In this document: piece after piece, positions 35,864 to 44,955 of the stretch
How the letters are laid out: every line of letters begins with the position of its first letter
Numbering within the stretch: position 1 is the stretch's first letter
Assembly (NCBI GenBank): GCA_023257655.1
Contig: JALRBQ010000014.1
Span: 56,261-120,260 of the forward strand
Length of the DNA: 64,000 nt
Direction: 5' to 3'
Source: Pseudomonadales bacterium
GTDB taxonomy: Bacteria > Pseudomonadota > Gammaproteobacteria > Pseudomonadales > Pseudohongiellaceae
Position numbers and translations under genes: made by a program
Notes under the pieces: generated by a model
Told to the model about the DNA's origin: nothing
Seen by the model: only the letters and a program-made list of their open reading frames with translations
Database searches by the model: none

Positions 35864-37973
35864 TGAAATAAAGACACTGGCACTACGGCTCGTGATGCTG
35901 ACAGGATTCTGCCTGTCGGCCTCGAGTGCGGTCGCTCAGCCTGAGGCGCTGTCGCGGCTCGCGTCCTGGGTGGCGCTCGATGCGCCGACGGGTCACGAAC
36001 ACCTGGCGCTGGACGCAATCGCTGAACAATTTCCCGGCTGGGAGCGGGACCGATACGGCAATCTCAGCCGCACGGTCGGCTCCGGTTCACCGCATCGAGT
36101 CGCCGTGTGTGCCATCGATGCCTACGCCTATGCCATCAGCCAGATCACCGACGCTGGCTATCTGCGTCTGCATCGCCTTGGTTCAGGGTCACGTCACCCA
36201 CTCTGGGACCAGATGCACGAAGGTCAACAGCTACGCATTTCCACGCGCAGTGGTCCGGTAATCGGCGTTACGGCCATCGCTAATGGCCACTTCGCCGCCC
36301 AGCACCGCGACGAGACGGCGATTGTCTCTGCCGACGATCTGTGGCTGGACGTCGGCGCCGAATCCGCTGCTGAGGCGGCCGCGCTCGGCATCGCGCTGCT
36401 CGATCCGGTTACGCGCAATCTGCCCGCCTGGTATTTCGGCGATGAGATCGGCGGCCCTCGCAGTGGTGCCCGCGTGGGTTGCGCCGCACTGATGGCGGCA
36501 GCGCAGGCGAGCATCAATGGCGCGCAGGGCAGCACCAGCTATGTGATGAGTGTGCAGCAGGTGTTCGGTTGGGTCGGTCTGGGCGCGGCGCTCGGCAATC
36601 TGCCGGTTGCCGATGAGCTGATTGTTCTGGCCCCGGGTGCGGCAGTCGCGCGCGACCAGGTCGTCTCGGGCCTAGGAGGCCGCGTCGATGATCGCCTCGC
36701 CACGCGTGCCCGCGCGATACGCTTGCTGGCCCCGGCGGTGTCCGACCCGGATGCCCTGATGGAGCGGGTTGGGCTGTCGTCAGCGACCGCGCTGCTACGC
36801 AGTCTCGTCTCGGCGATCGATCCGGCACGCACTGGCCTGCCGGACTGGGTGGCCGCGCCTGCTCCAGAGCGAGAACTCAATAATTTGGCCGAGCGCTGGG
36901 GCTCCGGACCCAACATCCGCCGGCTGCAGGAGATCGAGGCTATACTGGATCAGCTGGCTGAGAAGTCAGCGACACCCGGTCACGAAGGCCCCATCCGCAA
37001 TACGATTTACGAAGCCTTGCCGGCGTGGGCACAGGAACTCGCCCAGGCCGACGCGCTCGGCAACCTGTGGGTGGAGTTTGGGCCGGCGGGTCCGGCTACG
37101 GTGTTCATGGCCCACATGGACGAAGTGGGTTTCGAGATTGCAGCGATCGATGCTAACGGCATCGTGGCACTGGAACGTAAAGGCGGTGCTGTGGCGTCAG
37201 CCTGGGAGAGTCAGCCGGCCGTAGTCACCGTGGATACCGGCACTAACATCGACTCGTTAGTGAATGCGCCGCAGCTGCGCGGTGTGTTCCTGACCCGGGG
37301 CGACGCGGTTGACAAAAATCCGGATACAGTAAGCGCCTGGTTCGGGATGAACTCGGAGCAACTCGCTGCCGCCGGTGTCAGGGTCGGCATGGGTGTTACC
37401 GGTTATAAGGAAGGGCATCGCATGGGGGCCTATCGCTATGCGTCGCGCTCTCTCGATGATCGCGTCGGTTCCACGGCCTTGCTCACCGCCCTGCAAGGGC
37501 TCGATCCGGCACGCGTCGCCAGCCGTGTGATCTTCGCCTGGTCGGTGCGAGAGGAGGGCGGTCTGAATGGGGCTGCCGCATTGGCGGCCGTGGTTGGAGA
37601 TCGCTCGCGGCGCATCTACAGCATCGATACCTTTGTCACCTCTGATACGCCACTTGAGTCTCCGCACTTCGCGTATGCGCCGCTGGGCCAGGGCCCGGTC
37701 CTGCGCTCAGTCGAAAACGCCGCCATGGCGGTTCCCTTCGAGCTGGACCGCAACCGCCGAATCGCCGCAGACGCCGGCATCGCTGTGCAGATCGGACTGA
37801 CCCAGGGCGGGACCGATGGCACCACATTCACGTTCTATGGTGCGCCGAACGCCGGCCTTTCCTGGCCCGGTCGCTACAGCCATTCTCCCGCGGAGATCGC
37901 CGATCTGCGTGATGTCGCCGGTCTGGTCGACCTGATTCAGGCGATGGCACTGGAGCCGGTGGATTCCCAATGA
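35835..37973 (+). CDS. Exported tandem M42-like (aminopeptidase-type) protein, first half degenerate
   Basis: A 712-residue protein with a signal peptide. The second half (about residues 370-712) has M42 signatures: TPGHEGPIRNTI, AHMDEVGFEIAAI with the metal His and Asp, SRSLDDRVGS, the REEGG glutamates and SIDTFVTSD. The first half repeats the same plan (APTGHEHLALDAI, CAIDAYAYAISQI, GDEIGGPRSGARVG, VQQVFGWVGLGA) but lacks most metal ligands. So it is an internal duplication with one dead copy. The start is unsure: ATG 35835 overlaps the previous gene, and ATG 35895 is shorter. Confidence 0.78.
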   Translation: MFSLTGCRSSEIKTLALRLVMLTGFCLSASSAVAQPEALSRLASWVALDAPTGHEHLALDAIAEQFPGWERDRYGNLSRTVGSGSPHRVAVCAIDAYAYAISQITDAGYLRLHRLGSGSRHPLWDQMHEGQQLRISTRSGPVIGVTAIANGHFAAQHRDETAIVSADDLWLDVGAESAAEAAALGIALLDPVTRNLPAWYFGDEIGGPRSGARVGCAALMAAAQASINGAQGSTSYVMSVQQVFGWVGLGAALGNLPVADELIVLAPGAAVARDQVVSGLGGRVDDRLATRARAIRLLAPAVSDPDALMERVGLSSATALLRSLVSAIDPARTGLPDWVAAPAPERELNNLAERWGSGPNIRRLQEIEAILDQLAEKSATPGHEGPIRNTIYEALPAWAQELAQADALGNLWVEFGPAGPATVFMAHMDEVGFEIAAIDANGIVALERKGGAVASAWESQPAVVTVDTGTNIDSLVNAPQLRGVFLTRGDAVDKNPDTVSAWFGMNSEQLAAAGVRVGMGVTGYKEGHRMGAYRYASRSLDDRVGSTALLTALQGLDPARVASRVIFAWSVREEGGLNGAAALAAVVGDRSRRIYSIDTFVTSDTPLESPHFAYAPLGQGPVLRSVENAAMAVPFELDRNRRIAADAGIAVQIGLTQGGTDGTTFTFYGAPNAGLSWPGRYSHSPAEIADLRDVAGLVDLIQAMALEPVDSQ

Positions 37974-38365
37974 GCGAAGAGCAAACTCCCTATCTGACTC
38001 TGGCGATGAGTCCCTACGGCTCCCTGCTGGGCATCGAACTGGTAGAGTATTCGCCGGGTCATGCGCTGTGTCGCATCAAGCTCGTGCCTCATCACTACAA
38101 CACCGGTGGCCGCGTGCACGGTGGTGTGCTGAGCTCGCTCGCCGATACCGCCGCCGGCGTCGCCGTGCGCACGATTCGCCCCGAGGGCAGACTGTCGGCG
38201 ACAACTGATCTCAACATCGCCTTCATCCGCCCGCCGCAGGGTGACACGCTCGAGGCCATCGCCGAAGTCATTCACGCCGGCAAGCGTCTGTATCGGGTGG
38301 AGATCAGCATTCATTGCGAGGGCAAGCTCATCGCCAGGTCCTCAGCCACGTTCATGTTGGTGTAG
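37970..38365 (+). CDS. PaaI-type hotdog thioesterase
   Basis: A 131-residue acyl-CoA thioesterase of the PaaI/YbgC-like hotdog group. YNTGGRVHGGVLSSLADTAAGVAV contains the HGG loop and the Asp/Glu-type active position of this family. It is cytosolic. The ATG overlaps the stop of the M42-like gene (ATGA), implying coupled translation despite the different cell location. The natural substrate is unknown. Confidence 0.9.
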   Translation: MSEEQTPYLTLAMSPYGSLLGIELVEYSPGHALCRIKLVPHHYNTGGRVHGGVLSSLADTAAGVAVRTIRPEGRLSATTDLNIAFIRPPQGDTLEAIAEVIHAGKRLYRVEISIHCEGKLIARSSATFMLV

Positions 38366-38667
38366 TGTGCTCGCTCCTCGCTGCGTCTAAGTTTCTCCGC
38401 GGTTCGCATGTTTTTGATTCAGTGGCTTCGAACGGCACCGCGGCGGCCTATCTGGTTCCGCTGCAGACCTGTAGCAAACTACCCCGGGGAGCGCCTCCGG
38501 CCAATTCTGAAAAAGACTCCAATAAAACAATCTGATCTTCAGAAAAATTCATCGCATAGTTTGCTGCCGATAGAATTTCACAGGCATAAAAAAAGGCGCA
38601 CCGAAGTGCACCTTTTGTTTGGAGCGTCGGGTTGAACGATGTGGCTGTTCAACCCTGAGTGTCGAGC
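38366..38667. other. Gap after the thioesterase, with the receptor terminator
   Basis: 302 nt without a supportable gene. It contains the minus-strand terminator described next. Short ORFs here (38408-38635) have no codon or family support. Confidence 0.5.
38586..38620 (-). terminator. Intrinsic terminator with UUCG loop after the large TonB receptor gene
   Basis: On the minus strand, AAAAGGTGCAC-TTCG-GTGCGCCTTTTTTT forms an 11-bp stem with one T-G pair, closed by a stable cUUCGg loop and followed by T residues. It lies about 50 nt after the receptor stop. Confidence 0.9.
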
Positions 38668-41451
38668 TTAGAAATCGACTCTGACGCGAGCGTAGTAGAA
38701 CGCGCCTTCGATACCCCACGGGGATGAACCGGTGTAGGTATTACCAGAACCGATAGTGCCGTCGAGGTTGTCGATATCCACAGGAGCTTCTTCATCGAAC
38801 ACGTTGTTCGCGCCGATGACGAAGGTGTAGTTGTCGTTCCAGGTGTAGGCTGCTTCAACGTCGAAGATAGTCTCGCCGCTGTAGCAGTTATCCCGGTACA
38901 GACCGAATGTGCAGTCGATCGTGTAACCGGTTCCCTTCGCGCCACGTGCTGTGGGGTCACCGCTCCAGCTGGCGTCGATCCAGTCATCATAGTAGCTGGC
39001 GCGAGCGAGGAAGCGGAAGTCGTTATAGAAGTGGTTATAGGTAAACACGCCCCGATTTTCCGGATTGTAGTTTTCCAGTTCCAGCACGCGGTCACGGCTC
39101 ACTTCAGAACCGGCGTTGTCCACTTCGGTCTCGGTCCAGTTCCAGGCCCCGACCAGTGTACCGCTACCGGCGTTGCCCCAATCCAGACTGTAGGTACCCA
39201 CGATATCGATACCGGTAGTGGTGGTCTCGAAGTCGTTGGTGTAGAAGGACACGGAGCTCAGGTCAGCCGCGCCAGGGACGCCTAACTCCTGCAGACACAG
39301 GGCCAGGTTGCCGGCGGGGTTAGCTCGCGCGCCCGGGCAGTTCTGGCCGGCAGGAACGCCGAGACCGCGGATGTTGATCGTACCGGTCTGTGAGATACGG
39401 TCTTCGATGTTGATGCTGAAGTAGTCAACAGTCAGATTCAAGGCTGGAGTCACATCCCATACCACACCAGCGGAGAAGTTGGTGGATTCCTCTGGTGTCA
39501 ATGCCTCGGCACCCAGGAATTGGGCGATCGGATTGGTCGGAGGAATCTGGCCGCGCTGCTGCAGCTGGCCGTCTACGGTGATCGTCGACAGCTTGGTTAC
39601 GTTTTCCTGACCCGGAGTCGGAGCACGGAAACCAGTGTTGTAGGAGGCGCGCAGAGTGAGGTCGTCAGTCACTCGGTAGCGACCGGCAACCTTGTAGTTG
39701 CTGGTGTCGCCGAAGCTTTCGAAGTCCTCGTAACGCAGCGCAATACCGGCGGTCAAGGCGTTAGTAATATCGGCCTCGAGGTCGGTATAGACGGCGTAGT
39801 TGGAGCGGCCCCAGAGACCGGCTTGCTGTGGGCTGAAGCCAGCGAAGCCGTGGGCACCGATGCTCAGGTTGGGCAGGGGTGTCACGCCATCGGAGTAGGT
39901 GTTGGAACCATTAACGTTCTGGAACGCATATTGGCCCGCGTTCCAGGAACGCTCTTCGCCGATAATGGTTTCAAAACGCTCATCGCGCCACTCGCCGCCG
40001 AAGGCGATGTTAAGGTCTGAGGCGAAACCGTCAACCGGCATGGAGTAGTTGAAGTCAACGTTGAAGTTGGTTTCAGACTGCACATAGGAGCCGAGATCGA
40101 AGTCACGCTGCAGCGCACCGTTGACGAAGCCGTTGGGACCATTGGACGGGTTCCAGGTGTTGTTCAGGAAGAACGATACCTTGTTGCGGCCGTAGCTGGC
40201 GCTGACATCATAGGTCAGGTTGCTGCTGAGATTGCCGCGGAAACCACCGACGAGGCTACCATCCTTCAGGTTGCCGCCGAATTGAGGCGTGTAGCCTCCG
40301 GGTACGACCTGGTTCATGACCCAGCAGTTCGCAGGCAATGCAGCCAGTGCGGCCGCATCGGCGGCGACCTTGGCGGCGTCCAGCGGCTTGCCATTGCTGC
40401 CCGAGCCAGGGCTGCGCAAGGCGGGACAGTTGGAAGTTATGCCGGTCTGGCCAGCCTTGATTGTAGTATCAACGATCGCGCGGACATTGCCATTAGCAGT
40501 GTAGGTGCCATCGCGGTCGTTCGGGTTACGGTAGAAGAAACCACCTTCGGTTTCGCGCTGGCCGTAGTTACCGAAAGAGTAGAACTCCAGGTCGCTGGAG
40601 AGCTGGATGCCGGAATTGAAGAAGATGTTCCAGTTGTCGCGGTATTCAGGACCGCCCCAAACCTGCGCATAAGGCTGGGCAATGCTGGCTTTCTGCTGCG
40701 CGTTACCGCTGGCGATCAGGGTCGCGGCGTCTGTGCGCTGAGTGGAACGGCTGGTGGCGTCCTGTTCCATCCAGGTGCCGGTGACGTTGAGGAAACCACT
40801 ATCACCGAGTGGCAGGCCGATATTGCCCATGAGTTGCAGCAGGTCACCGTCGCCTTCGCCGAACTCGCCAGTGCGCGCTTCCAGAGTCATGCCTTCGTTG
40901 GAATCGTTGAGCGCGAAGTTGATCACGCCAGCGATCGCGTCAGAGCCGTACAGGGCCGCCGCACCGTCACGCAGAATTTCAGTCTGCTTGATTGCCAGCG
41001 AAGGAATGGCAGAAATGTCAGCACCCTGGGAACCAGCTGCCAGTGAACCGCCGAGTTCGGCGATGACGCCGGAACGGTGGCGGCGCTTGCCGTTCACGAG
41101 TACCAGGATGTTATCCGGTGGCAGACCGCGCAGGTTGGCAGGTCGCACGATGGTGGCAGCGTCTGAAATAGACTCGCGCTGCACGTTGTAAGAGGGGACA
41201 GCAGTGCGCAACATCTCGTTGAGGTCTGCATAGCCCATATTCTGGAATTCATCACCGCCGATGACATCGACTGGCACTGATGAGTCAGACGCGCTCCGTT
41301 GCGGTCGTCGAGAACCGATGGTGATGATTTCTTCTACTAAATCATCAGCTTGCTGTGCGAAAACCATTGGAGCGTAGCCAGCTGGTAGTAGCAATCCAAG
41401 AGCGATTGCGACTGGTAGAGCTTTTTTGGCCAATCCAGGTCGGTTAGTCAT
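38668..41451 (-). CDS. Large TonB-dependent receptor
   Basis: A 927-residue outer-membrane receptor. Signal peptide (MTNRPGLAKKALPVAIALGLLLPAGYAPMVFAQ). Plug domain: VDVIGGDEFQNMGYADLNEMLRTAVPS, VNGKRRHRSGVIAELGG and EILRDGAAALYGSDAIAGVINFALN. Barrel: RYEDFESFGDTSNYKVAGRYRV, TGFRAPTPGQENVTK, INIEDRISQTGTINIRG and a terminal F. This size class often handles oligosaccharides or peptides, but the substrate cannot be read. The 5' leader has a strong ribosome-binding site (AAGGGGGAAATAA). The terminator behind it has a UUCG loop. Confidence 0.93.
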   Translation of the reverse strand: MTNRPGLAKKALPVAIALGLLLPAGYAPMVFAQQADDLVEEIITIGSRRPQRSASDSSVPVDVIGGDEFQNMGYADLNEMLRTAVPSYNVQRESISDAATIVRPANLRGLPPDNILVLVNGKRRHRSGVIAELGGSLAAGSQGADISAIPSLAIKQTEILRDGAAALYGSDAIAGVINFALNDSNEGMTLEARTGEFGEGDGDLLQLMGNIGLPLGDSGFLNVTGTWMEQDATSRSTQRTDAATLIASGNAQQKASIAQPYAQVWGGPEYRDNWNIFFNSGIQLSSDLEFYSFGNYGQRETEGGFFYRNPNDRDGTYTANGNVRAIVDTTIKAGQTGITSNCPALRSPGSGSNGKPLDAAKVAADAAALAALPANCWVMNQVVPGGYTPQFGGNLKDGSLVGGFRGNLSSNLTYDVSASYGRNKVSFFLNNTWNPSNGPNGFVNGALQRDFDLGSYVQSETNFNVDFNYSMPVDGFASDLNIAFGGEWRDERFETIIGEERSWNAGQYAFQNVNGSNTYSDGVTPLPNLSIGAHGFAGFSPQQAGLWGRSNYAVYTDLEADITNALTAGIALRYEDFESFGDTSNYKVAGRYRVTDDLTLRASYNTGFRAPTPGQENVTKLSTITVDGQLQQRGQIPPTNPIAQFLGAEALTPEESTNFSAGVVWDVTPALNLTVDYFSINIEDRISQTGTINIRGLGVPAGQNCPGARANPAGNLALCLQELGVPGAADLSSVSFYTNDFETTTTGIDIVGTYSLDWGNAGSGTLVGAWNWTETEVDNAGSEVSRDRVLELENYNPENRGVFTYNHFYNDFRFLARASYYDDWIDASWSGDPTARGAKGTGYTIDCTFGLYRDNCYSGETIFDVEAAYTWNDNYTFVIGANNVFDEEAPVDIDNLDGTIGSGNTYTGSSPWGIEGAFYYARVRVDF

Positions 41452-41894
41452 TTATTTCCCCCTTAGGAAAAAAAGGTTGTTAACTGTATTGAATAGCTTG
41501 TGGGTTTACACAGTGATCAGACACCACCCCAATACACCGATCTGGGGCTGATCGAGCGTGTGTTCGAGTACTGCGTGGGTTAGAAGGATAAAAGGCTGCT
41601 TCCTAAATGTCCATCTTTGGGGCGCGATAAAATCGCCGTATTTCAACCGAATAGTGCCATTTTTCGCGGTTCCTGGAAGCCCTGCCCCGCTCCTGTGCAG
41701 ACCCCAGGGAAACACCGCACCATGATCAGCCTGAAATTTGCACTGCTTTGGGCGCATTTCGTGCTGAAAAGTGCTTTTTGCGAGGGATTGCTGTCGCCGG
41801 GCTGACGCGCTGTGCTGATCGACGGTTCCGTATGCTAGACTGCGCCGACACACGATTGGACTCATGCGTCTTCTCCCTCGAGGTATTCCACACG
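41452..41894. other. Divergent intergenic region, TonB receptor / gluconate-dehydrogenase-type pair
   Basis: 443 nt without a convincing gene. Two TGATC copies (around 41514 and 41549) flank a GGGG/CCCC stretch, which may form a weak inverted element. A -10-like TATGCT lies near 41831 in front of the plus-strand gene, with no clear -35. The short ORF 41617-41805 has no family resemblance. Confidence 0.4.
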
Positions 41895-42473
41895 ATGTCA
41901 CATGCGCTCTCGCGCCGCGCCTTTCTAGCTGCTTCAGCCGCCGCCGGACGCGGATCGCTGATCGCCCTGACCTTGCCAATGATTCTCACCGCCTGCAGTC
42001 GCGCCACCGAGGCGATGTTGGAGGGGGGACGGTTGCACACCTTCACCGCGGACGAGGCGAAGGAGCTGGATGCCATCGCTGCCCGGATTATTCCCACGGA
42101 TGAAACACCGGGCGCGCGCCAAGCAGGAGTCGTCTACTTCATGGACTACGTGCTTGGAGACGAGCGTGACAAGGAGCTGGCGGCGGTGCGCCAGGGGCTC
42201 GCTGAACTGCAGTCAGCCAGCGCGAGCACCTATGGAGAACCGACCTTCAGCAGTCTCGATGCGGCCAGCCAGGATCGCTTGCTCAACAGCATCGAGCGCG
42301 GTGAATTTTTCCAGACGCTACGCTTCCTGACCGTCGCCGGCATGTATGCCTTGCCGGAATACGGTGCGAACCCTGAACGTATCGGCAATGCTCTCAGCGG
42401 CTTCGAGGCACGACACGCCTGGCAGTCACCCTATGGCTTTTATGACGCTGACTACGCCGCGAAGGGAGAATAA
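41895..42473 (+). CDS. Gluconate-2-dehydrogenase small-subunit-like protein (Tat exported)
   Basis: A 192-residue protein. SRRAFLAASAAA is a twin-arginine signal with a lipobox-like LTACS, so it is probably a periplasmic lipoprotein or a Tat substrate. The mature part has LHTFTADEAKELDAIAARIIPTDETPGARQAGVVYFMD, matching gluconate 2-dehydrogenase subunit 3. It probably escorts or binds the GMC flavoprotein encoded next (2 nt between the stop and its ATG). It uses an ATG at 41895, shorter than the track ORF. Confidence 0.87.
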   Translation: MSHALSRRAFLAASAAAGRGSLIALTLPMILTACSRATEAMLEGGRLHTFTADEAKELDAIAARIIPTDETPGARQAGVVYFMDYVLGDERDKELAAVRQGLAELQSASASTYGEPTFSSLDAASQDRLLNSIERGEFFQTLRFLTVAGMYALPEYGANPERIGNALSGFEARHAWQSPYGFYDADYAAKGE

Positions 42474-42475
42474 CC

Positions 42476-44164
42476 ATGGCTGAAGCCTCTACCGCAACTA
42501 CCAGCACAGGCGCCACCCACTCGACCCGCGAGGCGGTTGATTTTGTCATCGTCGGTTCCGGCGCTGCCGGCGGTATTGTGGCCAAGGAGCTTGCCACTGC
42601 CGGTTTCTCTGTCGTGGTACTGGAGCAGGGGCCGCATCTGCAGGCTGCCGATTTCAAGCACGACGAATGGGGTTATTCGATCAATGATGCGCTGACCTGG
42701 GGACCCCGGCAGGGGCACCCGCAGACGGTACGCAGGAATGCCAGCGAAACGGCGCAGTTGTCCGATCGGGCGGCGCTCGGCTACGCCCACAACGTCGGGG
42801 GTTCCAGCGTCCACTTTTCCGGCAATTTCTGGCGCTTCCGGCCGATCGATTTCATGGAAGCCAGCGTGCGCGGTACCGTCCCCGGCACCAATTTTACAGA
42901 CTGGCCGATTCGCTACGAGGATCTGGAGCCCTATTACACCAAGGTCGATTGGGAAATCGGTGTTTCCGGATTGCAGGGTCCCTGGGATCCGCCGCGTTCA
43001 CGTCCTTATCCCTGCCGTCCCATGCCCATCAAGGGGTCCGACGTGCTGCTGGAGCGAGCGGCAAAAAAATTAGGGCTGAACCCGTATCCAGCGCCGGTTG
43101 CGATTCTGTCGGAGCCGCACAACGGTCGCCCCGCGTGCATACACTGCGGCTTCTGCAACGGCTTCGGCTGCGAAGTGAATGCCAAATCGTCATCCATGGC
43201 GGCCATGATTCCACTGGCGCTGGCGTCCGGCAATTGTGAATTGCGCACCGGCTGCACCGTCGCCCGTGTCGAGACCGATGCCCAGGGCCGCGCGTCAGAG
43301 GTCGTCTATTGGGAAGCCGACGGCACAGAGCAATCGCAATTGGCCAAGGCCGTGGTGCTCTGTGCCAATGGCGCAGAGACACCGCGCCTGTTGTTGTTAT
43401 CCGAGTCCAGCCGCTTCCCCGACGGACTCGCAAACAGCAGCGGCTATGTGGGTCAAAACCTCATGTTCAATGGCTATTCCTCGGTCGTGGGTCTGTTCGA
43501 TGAGCCAGTGAATGCTTACAAGAGTGTGCCGGCAACGCGCGTTGTTCACGATTTTTATTCGCTGGATCCGAATTTGGGCTTCTACGGTGGTGGTGGCATC
43601 GACGGCCGCCACCCGAATCGCGGCTTGCCGATGGAGTCTGCACTGAATGGCAGTTTCTTCAGTGGCAAATTCTGGGGCAGTGAGTACAAGCGCAGTCTGG
43701 AGACAGAGTTTACGCACACCGCCGGCTTCGATGGGCACACAACTTCGCTGCCATTGGCAACCAACAACATCACCCTCGATCCTACGGTGAAAGACAAGTG
43801 GGGTCGCGCGGCGCTGCGGCTGACATACACCGATCATCCGGATGACCTCGCAACGATGAAATTTTTCTATGAGAAAAGCATGGAGCTGATGGAAGCGGCG
43901 GGGGCGAAGCAGCGCGTCGGCTTCTACGCGGAGAATGGTCAGCTGGGTGGTGTGCACCTGCTGGGCACCTGCCGCATGGGTGACGATCCGGCGACTTCCG
44001 TTGTCAACAAATTCAATCGCTCACACGATGTGCCGAATCTGTTCATGGTGGATGGCAGCAGTCTCGTCACGTCCGGACGTGGTCAACCGACGATGACGAT
44101 TATGGCGCTGGCGTTCCGCACCGCCGACAACATCATTCAGGCGGCGCAGCGGGGCGAGATCTAA
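42476..44164 (+). CDS. GMC-family FAD-dependent oxidoreductase
   Basis: A 562-residue flavoprotein. The FAD-binding start is DFVIVGSGAAGGIVAKELATAG (residues about 21-42). ALGYAHNVGGSSVHFSGNFWRF is near the FAD pocket. C-terminal GMC signatures: HLLGTCRMGDDPATSVVN and NLFMVDGSSLVTSGRGQPTMTIMALAFR. It lacks its own signal peptide and is most likely carried by the Tat signal of the small subunit. AAGGGAGAATAACC precedes the ATG. The expected reaction is oxidation of a sugar, sugar acid or alcohol. No cytochrome c subunit is present nearby. Confidence 0.9.
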   Translation: MAEASTATTSTGATHSTREAVDFVIVGSGAAGGIVAKELATAGFSVVVLEQGPHLQAADFKHDEWGYSINDALTWGPRQGHPQTVRRNASETAQLSDRAALGYAHNVGGSSVHFSGNFWRFRPIDFMEASVRGTVPGTNFTDWPIRYEDLEPYYTKVDWEIGVSGLQGPWDPPRSRPYPCRPMPIKGSDVLLERAAKKLGLNPYPAPVAILSEPHNGRPACIHCGFCNGFGCEVNAKSSSMAAMIPLALASGNCELRTGCTVARVETDAQGRASEVVYWEADGTEQSQLAKAVVLCANGAETPRLLLLSESSRFPDGLANSSGYVGQNLMFNGYSSVVGLFDEPVNAYKSVPATRVVHDFYSLDPNLGFYGGGGIDGRHPNRGLPMESALNGSFFSGKFWGSEYKRSLETEFTHTAGFDGHTTSLPLATNNITLDPTVKDKWGRAALRLTYTDHPDDLATMKFFYEKSMELMEAAGAKQRVGFYAENGQLGGVHLLGTCRMGDDPATSVVNKFNRSHDVPNLFMVDGSSLVTSGRGQPTMTIMALAFRTADNIIQAAQRGEI

Positions 44165-44192
44165 ACCGCGCTGAGCGCGCGGCGAGTGGGTA

Positions 44193-44702
44193 TTACTGAT
44201 CGGCTGCGCTCTTGATGCTCGCATACACCGATGCGGTACCATCGCGCTTCATCAGCAGCACGTCGTAAGGTGTGAAGCGTCCTCCCATCTCCATACCCGG
44301 GCTGCCCATCGGCATGCCCGGCGCCGCCAATCCCAGTGCGTTAGCCGGCGGGGCCGCGAGAAAAGCGGTAATGTGACGCGCCGGTACATGGCCTTCAAAC
44401 ACGTATCCCTCTTCAGTCACCGCGGTATGGCAGGATTGCCAGGCAGGTTGCACGCCCAATTCGGCCTTCACCTGGTTGAGATCGGCCGGATGAATGACGG
44501 TAGACGCAAAACCATGCTGTTGCATGTGGTCGATCCAGTTGGCGCAACATCCACACGTCGGATCCTTGTACACATCCAGCGGCTTTCCGCGTGAGTCCTG
44601 TGCCAGCAAGGGCAGGGAGGTGGCACCCAGGGTCAGGGCCGTGGCCAGTCGCAGCAGTCGACGGCGAGTGAGTGTGAGCGCGGTGTGTGTCTTGGCTTGC
44701 AT
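44193..44702 (-). CDS. DUF411 metal-binding protein, exported
   Basis: A 169-residue protein. RRRLLRLATALTLGATSLPLLAQ is a Tat-like or Sec signal. The DUF411 domain holds DVYKDPTCGCCANWIDHMQQHGF with a CxCC metal site, and ELGVQPAWQSCHTAVTEEGYVFEGHVPARHI. A CGMP-rich tail GMPMGSPGMEMGGRF may bind copper. DUF411 proteins are found with copper-resistance genes in many bacteria. GGAG 7 nt upstream of the ATG supports the start. Confidence 0.88.
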   Translation of the reverse strand: MQAKTHTALTLTRRRLLRLATALTLGATSLPLLAQDSRGKPLDVYKDPTCGCCANWIDHMQQHGFASTVIHPADLNQVKAELGVQPAWQSCHTAVTEEGYVFEGHVPARHITAFLAAPPANALGLAAPGMPMGSPGMEMGGRFTPYDVLLMKRDGTASVYASIKSAADQ

Positions 44703-44955
44703 AATAGGCTCCGGGTAATACTGATCAGGGCTAGCCTACTGCGCTGCGCCTGAACCTTCAAGTCGCGAAGGGTTCAACTTGCGCGGTTGCCTCGTTGGTG
44801 CCAATCACGTACCATGCACGCCGGCTGCCATCCACGCAGCCCGTCGGACGACTCAAACCTCATTCCAGTAGCTGTTTTTTCCTTCCTCCCGCGGCCCGCT
44901 GCCGTGTGAAGTCGTGACTCGCAACAACCCGTTATTCGTCGAGGCGACGTTGACA

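Noticed and set aside
40282-41046. 254-residue plus-strand ORF
   Set aside because: Antisense to the plug/barrel part of the large TonB receptor.
41617-41805. Small ORF (62 residues) in the divergent gap
   Set aside because: No ribosome-binding site, no family resemblance, mixed codon use; probably chance.
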